DNA of 64,000 nucleotides from Nemophila menziesii (taxonomy: Eukaryota; Streptophyta; Magnoliopsida; Boraginales; Hydrophyllaceae): positions 4,960,001 through 5,024,000 of the forward strand of contig JARWIR010000031.1 of the NCBI GenBank assembly GCA_029959085.1. The letters are read 5' to 3'. The notes beneath the pieces were generated by a model. That model searched no databases. It saw nothing but the letters and a program-made list of their open reading frames with translations, and was not told the DNA's origin. The position numbers and the translations under genes were made by a program. This document shows, one piece after another, positions 11,785 to 22,229 of the stretch; position 1 is the stretch's first letter; every line of letters begins with the position of its first letter.

Positions 11785-11890
11785 GGTGCGCCTGGATCTC
11801 GATCGAAAAATGCAGGAGGGAGCTTCGCCGGACTGGTGCGCCTGGATCTCGATTTAAAATTGCAGGAGGGAGATTCGCCGGACTGCTGCT
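11785..11890 (+). repeat. Two tandem units of about 51 bp in the MULE
   Basis: Two successive copies begin with TGCGCCTGGATCTCGAT and share GCAGGAGGGAG and TTCGCCGGACTG. The unit is divisible by three, so it keeps several frames open and creates the apparent Arg/Gly-rich ORFs. No protein family is recognised. Confidence 0.75.
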
Positions 11891-12338
11891 TCGCTGGACT
11901 GAAGCTTCGCCGGAATTGCAGGAGACCAAAGGAGCCGCTGCTCAGTGGCGGTGGTTGTCTGGTGAGCTCACCTTTGCAGATGTGGCCATCTTAGATGGCG
12001 GTGGTGGTGGGTGGTGGCGGCGTTTTTATGGTGGAGGTGGCTATTTTAGGTTAATGAGGGAGGAGGGAGGTGGGGGTGGCTATGGTGGAGGTTTATGAGA
12101 GAGGAGAGAGTTTTTGGTTTAGAAATGATTCACGTATAAAGAAATGAGATTTGGTTTAGAAATAAAATGTAATGTTAGTATATATAAGTCTAAAAGGGTA
12201 GAAAGGTAACAAGGGTTTTGGGGTTCATGTGTTAAAAACTTCATGAGGTCTTTAGTAAGAAGAGGCTCTAGGCAGGGTCCCCATCTTGAAGAGGGGGGGT
12301 GTGGTCAAGACCCTAGGTGTAATTATCTCTTTTAAAAT

Positions 12339-12460
12339 TTGAGATTTGACCTCCAAAACAACCCACAACCACTAGAAAGTAAATACCACGAGCTTGACAC
12401 CATTAAAATGCGAGCTTGTCTGGACCATTTTATTCTTCAATATTATTCAATACGGTCTTC
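12339..12460. repeat. Left copy of the duplicated PPR 5' flank, second part
   Basis: This segment, with GCTTGACACCATTAAAATG and CTTCAATATTATTC, recurs at about 12,880-12,990 just upstream of the PPR gene. It is the continuation of 10,511-10,838 after the MULE is removed. The copies diverge after about 12,448, where a T-run begins. Confidence 0.7.
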
Positions 12461-12477
12461 AAGATTTTTTTTTTTTT

Positions 12478-12715
12478 AAAAAAAAGTTAGGGACGATGAT
12501 GACGAAGACGGTTGGCGGTGAGGTGACGCTGAAGTGGCGGTGACATGGCGCCAAGTGGTATTGACTAACGGTCAACTGACTGAAAAATAGAAAAAAGGGC
12601 TAACAGTGTCACAAAATGGGTTAATCAGGGGCCAAAGAGAGTAAAACGTAAGATCGGGGGCTATTCGTGCACTTTAGAAATAGTTAAAGAGTTTTACACG
12701 AGAACTTTACCCTAA
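12478..12715. mobile_element. Truncated MULE MITE, right arm
   Basis: The sequence is the reverse complement of the left arm of the MITE at 9977, including the GTTAGGGACGATGATGACG end and TTTACCCT at the terminus. It is followed by TAAATAATT, close to the 9-bp duplication of the first MITE. The left arm is missing, so this is a broken copy carried in the duplicated flank. Confidence 0.75.
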
Positions 12716-13000
12716 ATAATTATCGAATTTTTTTACAATAATCTTTGTCATCCATAGATATTATATAATGAACATTTGTTTTTTACCCAACCAAAATCTA
12801 ATTTTTTTGTTCCAAAATCAATCAACCTTAAAAATTAGAAAGATGAAATTAAAAGAGGCAAACTATTTTATAAAATAAAAATTTGAGATTTCACCTCCAA
12901 AACCAACCCATGCCACTAGAAAAGAAATCCGCCAGCTTGACACCATTAAAATGAGAGCTTGTCTTAACCATTTTATCCTTCAATATTATTCCCATATCTC
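12716..13000. repeat. Right copy of the duplicated 5' flank, contiguous with the PPR gene
   Basis: It carries both parts found separately on the left (10,511-10,838 and 12,339-12,460) as one uninterrupted stretch. This copy therefore shows the state before the MULE inserted. It reaches to within about 50 bp of the PPR start codon and so includes the gene's probable proximal promoter. Confidence 0.65.
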
Positions 13001-13050
13001 TACTTCCGTGATGTTCTAATGAATTTATTTAGTTGCTCCATGTTCATGTC

Positions 13051-14889
13051 ATGCAACCACATTTGGCCCATGTTACCTCAAAGATCAAAAACCTTGCAAG
13101 ATCCGGTCACATCGCTTGCGCCAGAAAACTATTCGATGAAATGCCTCAAAGAGACTGCATTGCTTGGAATGCTATGCTCAGCAGCTATACTCAACTTAAT
13201 CATCACCAAGAAGCTTTTTCATTGTTCCTTCACTTAAGAACTTCTCAACTTAAACCTGATCACTTCACTTTTACCTCAACACTTAGCGCCATAGCAAGCT
13301 TAAAGGACTCACAAAACGGGCAAAAAGTTCATACCCTAATTATTCTTTCAGGATATTGTTCCTCATTACCTGTGAACAATGCGCTTATTGATATGTACGG
13401 AAAGTGTTTAAGCCCTTATGATGCAAAAAAAGTTTTTAATGAAATGGGTTTTATTAGAAACGAAGTATCATGGTGTTCAGTATTATTTGCTTATGTAAGT
13501 GCTAATGAACTTTTAACTGCACGTGGGTTTTTAAATTTAATGCCTAAAAAAACTGTTATAGCTTGGAATACTTTAATTATTGGTTACGCTCAAAATAAAG
13601 AAGTAAAATTATGTTTCAAAACATTCAAGGAAATGTTAATGGATTCATGTAAACCAGATCAATGGACTTTAAGTTCAATCATGAGTTCTTGTGCAGAGTC
13701 AAGAGATTTTAACCATGGTTATATGTTACATTCTTTTATTATTAAAAGTGGTTGGAATAAAGCAATTGAAGTTAATAACTCAATTCTTAGTTATTACACA
13801 AAATTCAATTGTCAAAAGGAGGTATTTAAAGTAATCGAGCGTATCGAAATTTTTAACCAAGTATCTTTAAACGCAATTATCGATTCCCATATGAAAATCG
13901 GTAATGTTCAAGAAGCTTTTTCAACATTTCAACAAAGTGATAAAAACAATATTATTTCATGGACTTGTATGATTAATGGGTTTTCAAGAAACGGATTTTC
14001 AGAAGATTCGATAAGTTTTTTTATTAAAATGTTTAGAAATGGTATAAAACCTGATGATATTACATTTGGAGGTGTATTACACGCTTGTTCTAACTTAACT
14101 AGTTTATCCCATGGTTCAATGATTCATAGTTGTGTGTTTAAATTAGCGTTCCATATTTACCCTTATGTTGGAAATGGATTAGTTAACATGTATTCAAAAT
14201 GTGGAGATTTGGGTAATTCGTATAAAGCATTTTTAGATATTATTAAAAAAGATTTAATCTCTTGGAATACTATGATATTTGGATTTGGTTTACATGGTTT
14301 AGGTAAAGAAGCTTTAGAGATTTTTAATGAAATGTTAGTTTCTTCTGTAAAACCTGATCGAGTAACATTTATAGGGCTATTAATGAGTTGTAGTCATTCT
14401 GGCTTAATAGAAAAAGGTAAGGTTTTATTTGAAGAAATGAGTGATATTTATGGAGTTTCGTTAGAGATTGATCATGTGAGTTGTATGATTGATATATTGG
14501 GTCGTGGTGGATATTTAGAAGAAGCGAAAGGACTTGCAAAGAAATATAATTTATATGAAGGTTTATTTGGGGCGTGTTTAGTTCATGGGAATGTTGAGAT
14601 AGGTGAAGAATCTGGAGATTTAGTTAAAGTTATGAAACCTAGGAATGAGATGAGTTATGTTTTGTTATCGAATTTGTATTGTGTTAGTGGGAAATGGAAG
14701 GAATCGGAGAATTTGAGGAAGAAAATGATGGATTTAGGTGTGAGTAAAATTGTTGGGATTAGTTGGATTGAATTGAGTAATGGGAATGTAAGTTTTGTAG
14801 CGGGGGATAAATTGTATTTAAATAATGTTGAGTTGTGTAAGATTATTAATGTTCTTGAATCTGAAATGAGATATCCTATAGCGTTGTAA
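13051..14889 (+). CDS. Pentatricopeptide repeat protein, PLS class with E domain (At2g36980-like)
   Basis: An intact, intronless ORF of 612 codons. It consists of about a dozen or more PPR motifs from near residue 10 to 530, with typical strings such as KLFDEMPQRDCIAWNAMLSS, NALIDMYGKC, KPDHFTFTSTLSA, SWNTMIFGFGLHGLGKEAL and SCSHSGLIEKG. It ends with an E-type tail (MSYVLLSNLYCVSGKW...GISWIEL). There is no DYW domain. Such proteins bind organellar RNA one repeat per base; E-class members usually act in C-to-U editing with a partner deaminase. The sequence and length resemble Arabidopsis At2g36980, a predicted mitochondrial protein; that match is from recognition, not a search. The ATG at 13,051 is the first in frame and leaves MQPHLAHVTSKI before the repeats. 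Codon use is AT-rich in the second half. It is the only clearly intact protein-coding gene in the window. Confidence 0.95.
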   Translation: MQPHLAHVTSKIKNLARSGHIACARKLFDEMPQRDCIAWNAMLSSYTQLNHHQEAFSLFLHLRTSQLKPDHFTFTSTLSAIASLKDSQNGQKVHTLIILSGYCSSLPVNNALIDMYGKCLSPYDAKKVFNEMGFIRNEVSWCSVLFAYVSANELLTARGFLNLMPKKTVIAWNTLIIGYAQNKEVKLCFKTFKEMLMDSCKPDQWTLSSIMSSCAESRDFNHGYMLHSFIIKSGWNKAIEVNNSILSYYTKFNCQKEVFKVIERIEIFNQVSLNAIIDSHMKIGNVQEAFSTFQQSDKNNIISWTCMINGFSRNGFSEDSISFFIKMFRNGIKPDDITFGGVLHACSNLTSLSHGSMIHSCVFKLAFHIYPYVGNGLVNMYSKCGDLGNSYKAFLDIIKKDLISWNTMIFGFGLHGLGKEALEIFNEMLVSSVKPDRVTFIGLLMSCSHSGLIEKGKVLFEEMSDIYGVSLEIDHVSCMIDILGRGGYLEEAKGLAKKYNLYEGLFGACLVHGNVEIGEESGDLVKVMKPRNEMSYVLLSNLYCVSGKWKESENLRKKMMDLGVSKIVGISWIELSNGNVSFVAGDKLYLNNVELCKIINVLESEMRYPIAL

Positions 14890-15238
14890 TGATGTTTTGT
14901 TTTGTATCTTATGTTGTAGAAAAGTTTGATATATACTAAAGTTTATCTTTTTAAGTAAAGAAAACTGTGATTAAAGTTTAAGAAATTATAATAGAATATT
15001 AGATTAGCTCAAGAATTGAGTTTTTTAGTTTAAATTAGAAGCATTGGAGTTGAATTACAAGATAATATAACTTTTAGAGCATTGAAAAGAAGAGAGAGAC
15101 AAATTGCTGAGGAATTTTCTGAAAAAAGTTGCATGTTCATCTTCTATTAATTCTCGATTACAAAATTCTAACAAGTAGTTTCAATTTTGAAGGCTTGAAC
15201 AAGGTAGAATTTCTTACATCATGGAGGGGTGGAGGTTT
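14890..15238 (+). other. 3' flank of the PPR gene
   Basis: AT-rich DNA without a gene. Polyadenylation would be expected here, but I see no single decisive AATAAA signal. The duplicated tRNA cassette starts at about 15,239. Confidence 0.6.
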
Positions 15239-15610
15239 TTTTCTTAATTTGAACACTTTTTTGACTTTCATACATCATGGCTACAGAAAGTGGTCATACC
15301 TGAGCAAACGCTTATTTGGTTGTTTTTCTTATGCCTTTAACAATGTCAATTTATGGATTCAAAGGTCTGGCAGATGAACTTGTTGCAACAGTGACAGTAT
15401 TAAATCCCAATCATTTTGATATTGGATATTAATGATGTATAGATTTACATAGTCTAACAATATTAATATTCGGTGTTTGGTCTAGTGGTATGATTCTGGC
15501 TTTGTGTGCGAGAGGCCCTGAGTTTGATTCTTGAGATGTCTCTTTTCTAAATGAGAGGTTACAATAACACAAATACTTCTCTAAGGTAACTTTTTCGATG
15601 AAATATATTA
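15239..15610 (+). repeat. Decayed copy of a tRNA-Pro-bearing segment
   Basis: This matches 62,455-62,900 in the same orientation for several hundred bases. Both contain GGTCATACCTGAGCAAA, TGCCTTTAACAATGTCAAT and TTTTGATATTGGATATT before the tRNA. This copy has extra bases (near CATGGCTACAGAAAG) and many substitutions. The short ORF at 15,129-15,377 is not a gene. Confidence 0.85.
15471..15542 (+). pseudogene. tRNA-Pro pseudogene
   Basis: It aligns base by base with the tRNA-Pro at 62,666. The D-arm region TTTGGTCTAGTGGTATGATT is kept. The acceptor stem no longer pairs (CGGTGTT against a changed 3' strand), the anticodon loop reads TTTGTGT instead of TTTGGGT, and the B-box reads GAGTTTGATTC. 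It should not give a functional proline tRNA. Confidence 0.9.
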
Positions 15611-15623
15611 ATTAAATAAAAAC

Positions 15624-16503
15624 TTTTTTTTTTATACAAGAGAGGTAAAAAAGATGACCGGGAAGATGAGCTCCTCCTATTTATTAACTAGTTACAATGG
15701 TTCTCGATATAGTCCAACCACATCTGTCCATCGCTAATAACCGCCAAAGTCCATCCGGCGGGTCCTTCAAACGACCCCCTCACTCCTAGCTCTGTACTTT
15801 GTCAACCAATCCGCACACCAATTAGCTTCCCTATAACACGAAATCAGCTCAAACTGCTCCCTAGACTCAAGAATATCGCAACAGATTCTTACATTATCAT
15901 CAACACGGATCCTTGAGGTCACACCGCCCTTCACTAGCGCGTGTAACTCACACGAATCCGTCTCAATAATTAACGACGTAAGACCCTAATCAACCGCCAT
16001 CAGTAACCTAAAAAGTAATGCAAAAAGTTCGGCCTCAAAATGGGAGGATGCAACACATTGACCCGCAAATCCATCTAAGTAATCACCGTTATTATTCCTA
16101 AAAATACCACCTATACCCGCACACCTTCTCTCCTCATTATATGACCCATCTATGTTAAGTTTTGCCCACCGTTAGGATTAACCCACTTAACAAGTATACT
16201 CCTCGCGGAGGTAATCAAACCGCCGTCCTTTTCCATACCCCAAGCTCTTACAAAATCACAAGCCGAATTCTTAATCGCCGCGCGAAGCTCACTAATCGAT
16301 TTCTTTTTTGCATCCGGATCAAACAACCTCTTATTTCTCTCTACCCAAACATTCCACACATATCCCGCAAAAACAATTCGCCATTCGATTCCATTAATAC
16401 ACTCCGTACTACTGATCAAACTCGTCCACCAGCTATTATCATCCAACCCGCTCCAAGCCCAAACCTGCTCACGCAACCGCTGTCCAATAGCTGCAGAAAC
16501 TAA
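15624..16503 (-). pseudogene. 5'-truncated LINE fragment with RNase H
   Basis: The minus strand encodes YVWNVWVERNKRLFDPDAKKK and, after a linker, LNIDGSYNEERRCAGIGGI and ESREQFELISCYREANWCADWL. This is the layout of the C-terminal RNase H of plant L1-type LINEs. A T-run at 15,624-15,633 (poly-A on the minus strand) marks the 3' end. Two in-frame stops are visible. The truncated 5' end near 16,503 is typical of incomplete target-primed reverse transcription. Confidence 0.8.
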
Positions 16504-17064
16504 ATAAAACTTTTTAGAGATGATTAACCTCTAAAAAGTGTACGATAACTAATTGTAGTATTTGTAAAAAATTGTATTGAGATGACAAGTGTTCACAAGT
16601 TAAATGGAAAACTATTTGTATTCTGAAAGAATAAGGTTGCCTTGGTTTTAAAGACTTTGGGGCTTGGATCAAAGCACTACTTATGAACATGTTGTTGAGA
16701 ACTATTAACCAAAAAGATTCACTTTGAATAAAATAGGTGCACGAAGAATATTGAAAAATGGACTCTCCATTTTTGGAACAAATTCGGGAGTGATGATGTG
16801 ATATTGAAACTTTACTCAGAAATGTGGAAGTGAAAAATAATATCAAGATGGTTTTTCTCTACCAACGATCTTTTCACTATCAACTATCTATCTAGTCTGA
16901 ATACTAGGCTTTACATAAGAAATCTTATGATGTATTTTATGTTCGTCGTTTTCAGAACTTGGGTATATATAGTGTAGGATAAACCTAAGCATCCAAACCT
17001 TAGCATCCAAACCTAAGCATCCAATCATTATTTGGATGACGTCACAAAAGAGTTTTAGAACAAA
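16504..17064. other. Intergenic stretch before the Copia element
   Basis: No gene is recognised. A perfect 11-bp inverted repeat, ACTTTTTAGAG with CTCTAAAAAGT, flanks a 9-base loop near 16,508-16,540. Three near-copies of AAGCATCCAAACCT lie at about 16,985-17,025. The minus-strand ORF at 16,514-16,846 has no recognisable domain. Confidence 0.5.
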
Positions 17065-17069
17065 AGATA

Positions 17070-17735
17070 TGTTGTAAAAACACTTAGTAAAACGTAATAA
17101 TCTTTGGCGAAAAATAGATCAAATAGATCTAAGGTTGAAGAACTAAATCAAACCCAGAAAAAGAAATTGCAGAAAATGAAGAACACATGATATATCGTGG
17201 TTCAGCAATAATGCCTACATCCACGTTGAAGCCACCCTCAGATGATGCTTCGCACACTATTAGAACACGATTACAACTTCAGATCTGTCTCAAGTACACG
17301 ATTACAAGAATAGAACACCACAAGATTTTCAGCGTGAAACCCTAAGAATCAATCGAGAAATCTACTCAACCTTCAAGCAATAGGCTTGATCTTATCTATT
17401 CTAATTAACAATCTTTATAGATTAGATTGTTAATGTACAAGAAACCCTAAAAAAATATCTGAAGAAGATGAGAGAGAAGAGAGCGAAGAGTCAAAAGACG
17501 AGAAGAGAAGAATAACCAAGTCTGAAGACTTGGGCTTTTTATATGACAAATATAAGGGTTTTAATCTGAGTCGTTCATGATATAATCCATCAACGCGTAT
17601 TATTTGGCCACGTTGATAAGTCGGTGTAATATTAAAGCCGAGAAAGTAATCCACTTCCAAAGCTGAAGTGCTGCTCCACATAAGCTGCCAACTCAGCTTT
17701 TGACCATAATACTTTGACTTTACCAAATATCAACA
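17070..17735 (-). repeat. 3' LTR of the Copia element (666 bp)
   Basis: It starts TGTTGTAAAAACAC and ends CCAAATATCAACA in plus orientation. The purine tract AAGGTGGATAT lies next to it on the minus strand (17,736-17,748) and would prime plus-strand synthesis. Short LTR-internal ORFs on the minus strand are not genes. Confidence 0.93.
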
Positions 17736-17919
17736 ATATCCACCTTAAAGTCAAATCCATATACTTCCTTCAAATCTTCTCCTTGCACCTTCATCATCAG
17801 TTGTCTCCAGATGTTCAAGTGTGCTCAGCACCATCTGGTTGCTTCAAAATAATTACCTGAAATAATTACTAAAAAACCACAAGTTTAGTAAATAACTTAA
17901 ACAAAATAATCAAAGGAAA

Positions 17920-19230
17920 TTACTGAATGTTTAGCAAAGTCAAGCAATGCTTAAACTTGCTAACAGTTAACACTTTAGTCCCCATATCAGCTGGATTTTC
18001 TTCAGTTGGAATTTTACAAAGTTTAATATCATCAGAACCAAGCCAATTCCTAATAAAATGAAACTTAACATCCACATGTTTAGTTCTTTCATGATAAACA
18101 GGATTTTTGCTCAAGAATATAGCACTTTTACTGTCACTATATATGGTAGCAAAGGACTTAGTAAATCTCAACTCTTTTGTTAATCCATGTAACCAAATAC
18201 TTTCCTTAAAACAATCACATATAGCAACATATTCAGATTCAGTAGTAGACAAAGCAACTAAGGGCTGCAATTGAGATTTCCAAGTGATACAGTTTCTACC
18301 AAGTGAGAAACAGTAGGAAGTAGTTGACTTCCTAGTATCTCTATCACCAGCAAAGTCTGCATCAACATAACCTACTAATTCAAAAGGTGTATTCAAGTTT
18401 CCATAACTCAATCCAACTTCTAACATACTGTTAACATAAGATACAACCCATTTCAAAGCATGCCAATGTTCAAGTCCAGGATTGGACATATATCTACTTA
18501 ATAAAGAGATTGCATAAGCTAAGTCAGGCCCTGTACTAATCATAGCAAACATAAGTGAACCTATAACATTTGAATATGGGACATAACTCATTTTCACTTT
18601 CTCAGTAGCAGTTTTAGGACATTGATTCTTACTAAGGATAAAATGACTAGCTAAGGGCATCTCAACATGCTTACCATCTAAATTACCATATTTGTCAACC
18701 AACTTATGCAAATATGGCTTTTGATGAAGTTTAAGAGAACATACCTTCCTGTCTCTTTCAATACAAATACCAAGTATCTTTTTAGCATGGCCTAAATCCT
18801 TCATATCAAACTCAGAACTAAGGTCAGTTTTAAGTTTGTTAATTCTCTGCACTGAATTACTTATTAAAAGCATATCATCCACATATAGTAAAAGGAATAA
18901 CATAGTATTAGGCTCAAATCTCATATACAAACAGTTATCATATTCACTTCTTTTAAACCCAAGACTTAAAACAAAAGTATCAAATCTTGTATACCATTGC
19001 CGAGGAGACTGTTTCAAGCCATATAGGGACTTTTTAAGTAAACACACATAATCAGAATGTTTTGAGTCAACAAATCCTTCAGGTTGATGCATATATATAT
19101 TTTCATCAAGTTCACCATTCTAAAATGCAGTTTTTACATCTAATTGTTCCAGTTCCAAGTCATAACAAGCAACATAGGCAAGCATCATTCTTATAGTTTT
19201 AAATTTAACTACTGGAGCAAAAATCTAATG
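17920..19230 (-). pseudogene. Copia reverse transcriptase and RNase H
   Basis: The frame shows MHQPEGF, SLYGLKQSPRQWY, the RT active site LLYVDDMLL, and the RNase H motifs STTSYCFSLG and ALSTTESEYVA, ending near KHCLTLLNIQ. The reading frame is the same as the upstream integrase frame, but two TAG codons interrupt it, at 19,225-19,227 (before IFAPVVKF) and 19,120-19,122 (inside the KTAF.NGEL motif). RT would copy the element RNA into DNA. Apart from the stops the domain looks complete. Confidence 0.9.
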
Positions 19231-20826
19231 AAAATCTATGCCTTCCCTCTGTGTATATCCCTTAGCTACTAATTTAGCTTTAAACCTAGGTGGATCATTA
19301 TCATTTATACCTTCTTTAAGTTTAAAGAGCCCTCTATATTCAATGATTTTACAGTCTAAAGGTGGTTTAATCAGAACCCAAGTTTTATTAACATATAATG
19401 AGTTCATTTCCTCTTTCATAGCTTTTATCCAACTATCTTTATATTCAGATTTAACAGCTTCACTATAAGACTCAGGTTCAGCCTTACTTACCTCAGAAGC
19501 TGCAAATAAAGTTGTATACACTAGCTCTGCATATGAATACCTTGAAGAGGGTCTAGGTTCTCTTCTTTCTCTATCTCTTGTTAACTGATAGTTGTTTAAG
19601 CTTTCTTGAAGTGACTCCTGAGGAGTCTCAGTCTTAGTGTTATGCACAGTTTCAGCTGGCTGCTCTGGGTTCTGGACTCCTTCAGTGTCATCTCCATGTG
19701 CTGAATCAGGTTGACTCTGGTCAACTTCATCATCTCCAGCAGTTGATAGGGGCTCCACCACAATTGTAACATTCTCAAGTGTAGTATCTGTCTTATTAGA
19801 ATCATTTCCTGAAATCACAGAATCATTCTTGCAAGGGAAATTAGTTTCATCAAAAATTACATCTCTACTTATAATAATTTTTATCCCCCTAGAACTTTTA
19901 TCCCACAATATATAGCCTTTAGTGCCATGCATTGTTTGATATCCCAAGAAAACACATTTAATGGATCTAGGGTCTAATTTTCCTTCCCTATTATGAGCAT
20001 AAGCAGCACAACTAAATATTCGCAAATCAGATAAATCAGGTTTTTTATTATTCCAAAGTTCCATAGGACATTTCATATTAATGGACCTATTTGGGCTTCT
20101 ATTTACGAGATAAGTGGCAGTATATAAAGCTTCACCCCAAAAATATTTAGGCATACCAGATGTGAATAAGAGGCATCTAACTTTTTCTAATAAAGTTCTA
20201 TTCATTCTTTCTGCAACACCATTTTGTTGTGGTGTTTTTCTAACTGTTCTATGTCTTAATATACCACGCAATTTACAAAAATTATCAAATTCTTCATTGC
20301 AAAATTCAAGTCCATTATCAATTCTAAAAGTTTTAACATGTTTGCCAGTTTGGTATTCATGTAATATAAGCCATTCTTTTATAGTATCAAAAGTATCACT
20401 TTTATTTTTCAACAAGAAAGTCCAAACACACCTAGAATAATCATCTACAAGGGACAAGAAATATTTTCTACCTCCATGTGTTTCATACTTATCAGGACCC
20501 CACAAATCAGCATGTATATATTCAAGTATAGATTTAGACATATGAACACCCACATTAAATTTCATTCTATGTTGCTTTGCTAACACACAAGGCTCGCAAA
20601 AAGAAAGATTAGAGATAGTATCCTTACCAAACATTCCCTCTTTACTTAGCACATTCAAGCCTAATTGGCTCATATGGCCAAGTCTCAAATGCCATTTTAC
20701 TGTTGCTGCATTCTCAAGGTTAGTACTAACAGAATTCATATCATTTTTTATACACATACCATCAAGAATGTACAAAACCAGATATTTTCTTTCCACATAA
20801 AACAAGTTTGTCATTTTTAAACACAT
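19228..20826 (-). pseudogene. Copia integrase with GAG-pre-integrase domain
   Basis: The N-terminus has the pre-integrase zinc-finger region (KWHLRLGHMSQLGLNVL...CEPCVLAKQHRM). The catalytic core follows, with HADLWGP, RIDNGLEF and TPQQNGVAERMNRTLLEK, which give the D, D and E residues. The C-terminus leads into the start of RT (FKAKLVAKGYTQREGIDF). Integrase joins element DNA to the chromosome. The frame differs from those of protease and gag, so at least two frameshifts lie upstream, and it ends in a premature TAG. Confidence 0.92.
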
Positions 20827-21110
20827 TTATCAAACCATTTGAAACTTTATAAACACAACCCAAATCATCTAAAACACCTAATGAGATAAGGTTTCTTTTT
20901 AGATCAGGTATCCACCTAACATCAGTAAGGGTCACAATTTTTCCATTATTAAGTCTCAAATTAATTTTTCCAATACCAGCTACCTGACATGTATTATTAT
21001 TTCCTATATAAACAGTGTCAACATTTGATTCAATTAAAATTCATAAACCAATCTTTATTTGGACTCATGTGAAAAGTACATCCTGAATCTAAAATCCAAT
21101 TAGACTTACA
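20762..21110 (-). pseudogene. Copia protease
   Basis: The active-site motif WILDSGCTFHMSPNKDWF is encoded around 21,040-21,095, at the end of the gag frame. The rest of the domain (RLNNGKIVTLTDVRWIPDLK and LISLGVLDDLG) lies in a different frame at 20,762-20,959. The two parts together are a standard Copia aspartic protease broken by a frameshift. Confidence 0.85.
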
Positions 21111-21941
21111 AGCAATGTCTGAAACATTTAGAACCTCACAAGTATCATCAATCTTATGGGGCATACATGCAATATTGGTTTCATTGTTATTATTGTTATT
21201 CTTGTTCTTAAGCGCATAGCAATTCTTCTTAATATGGCCAGGTTTTCCACAATGATAACACTTACGAGTTTCTTTGTTCTTATTTCCCTTATACATTTTC
21301 TTATTCTTAGTATTTTTAACAGGCTCATGTGTTTCATGTTTATGATTCACAAACAAGTTATTTCCAACAAGTTTATTATTCTTTAATTCAAGTTCTCTAG
21401 TTTTTTGGGAGGCAACAATTTGATCAAATGTAGGAATAACAGTAGAATATTGAAACACATCTTTTACTACTTGATAAGAATCAGGGATAGCATTCAAAAG
21501 AATCATACATTTAGAGGTCTCGTTTAAAGCCATATCAGAACCTTTCAAAACCAAATTAAGTTTTAAAAACTCATCAACATTTTCATCAATAGTTTTTGAA
21601 GAATTCATTTTATACGAAAACATATTTCCTTTCAAGAAGGCCAAATTGGGAGCAGATTGAGAAGAGTAAAGAGATTCTAGCTTACCCCATAAATCAAGTG
21701 CAGTTTCTGCTCCATCCACTTTTCGTATAACGTTATCAGAAAGATTTAAGAACAAGAGATTATATGCTTCTTCCTTTACTTCATTTACACGCTTTCGTGC
21801 TTCTTCTGGCCAATGATCCATGTTTGGTTCAAGAGCACTTAAGACTTTATTATGCGACATCAATACTTTCATTTTCTTTTTCCATATACTGAAATCTCCT
21901 TTTCCATCGAACACAGATACTTCTAGCCTTGTTGTTGCCAT
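21030..21941 (-). CDS. Copia Gag (UBN2-type) with zinc knuckle
   Basis: An open frame of 303 codons starting MATTRLEVSVFDGKGDFSIW. The UBN2/gag-polypeptide body occupies residues about 30-170 (WGKLESLYSS, KMILLNAIP-like). A CYHCGKPGHIKKNC knuckle (C-x2-C-x4-H-x4-C) sits near residue 235, and the frame runs into the protease active site DSGCTFH. Gag forms the virus-like particle and binds the RNA. The ORF is open, but the downstream polyprotein is frameshifted. Confidence 0.9.
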   Translation of the reverse strand: MATTRLEVSVFDGKGDFSIWKKKMKVLMSHNKVLSALEPNMDHWPEEARKRVNEVKEEAYNLLFLNLSDNVIRKVDGAETALDLWGKLESLYSSQSAPNLAFLKGNMFSYKMNSSKTIDENVDEFLKLNLVLKGSDMALNETSKCMILLNAIPDSYQVVKDVFQYSTVIPTFDQIVASQKTRELELKNNKLVGNNLFVNHKHETHEPVKNTKNKKMYKGNKNKETRKCYHCGKPGHIKKNCYALKNKNNNNNNETNIACMPHKIDDTCEVLNVSDIACKSNWILDSGCTFHMSPNKDWFMNFN

Positions 21942-22215
21942 TTCTTAATATCACTGTATATAAGAAACAAGAAGAACAACACATGCAACAAACTATTAGG
22001 GTTAGTTTATAAGGAAAAACCGTAGAAAATTATATTCTAGGATCTTTAAGTTTCGAAAACCCCTAAAACTTTTAGATCCGTGAGTTACAATACAAGATAA
22101 AGAACATATATTGTTTAGAAAATATTTTCAGAAATTTTACACCGCCAAAACACAGATCTGTAAAGATTAGTAACAAATCTTTTCTTTAAAACGTTTTTAA
22201 AGATCAAACGAACAA

Positions 22216-22229
22216 AGCTCTGATACCAC
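22216..22229 (-). promoter_or_regulatory. Copia primer-binding site, tRNA-Met type
   Basis: On the minus strand, GTGGTATCAGAGC directly follows the LTR end ACAACA. TGGTATCAGAGC is complementary to the 3' end of initiator tRNA-Met, the usual Copia primer. Confidence 0.92.

Larger units (their letters stand above)
10839..12329. mobile_element. Non-autonomous Mutator-like element, 1.49 kb
   Basis: The termini are imperfect inverted repeats (GGGTGAATTATATATAGGGT at the left; the right end, reversed, reads GAGATAATTACACCTAGGGT). They match at about 17 of the first 23 bases. TTTTAAAAT is duplicated exactly at 10,830-10,838 and 12,330-12,338, as expected for MULE insertion. There is no transposase. 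The interior is much more GC-rich than its surroundings and holds two repeat arrays (11,112-11,320 and about 11,785-11,890). The overlapping Gly- or Thr/Pro-rich ORFs look like low complexity rather than genes. A captured host fragment (Pack-MULE) is possible but unproven. Confidence 0.8.

Noticed and set aside
10911..12098. Several overlapping ORFs of 65-106 codons in the MULE
   Set aside because: They come from short tandem and purine-rich repeats on both strands; no start context or family resemblance supports them.
13033..13050. PPR start upstream of 13,051
   Set aside because: The extra six codons would need a TTG start; the first in-frame ATG is 13,051 and gives the expected N-terminus.
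15471..15542. Second functional tRNA
   Set aside because: The acceptor stem and anticodon loop are broken relative to the intact copy at 62,666.
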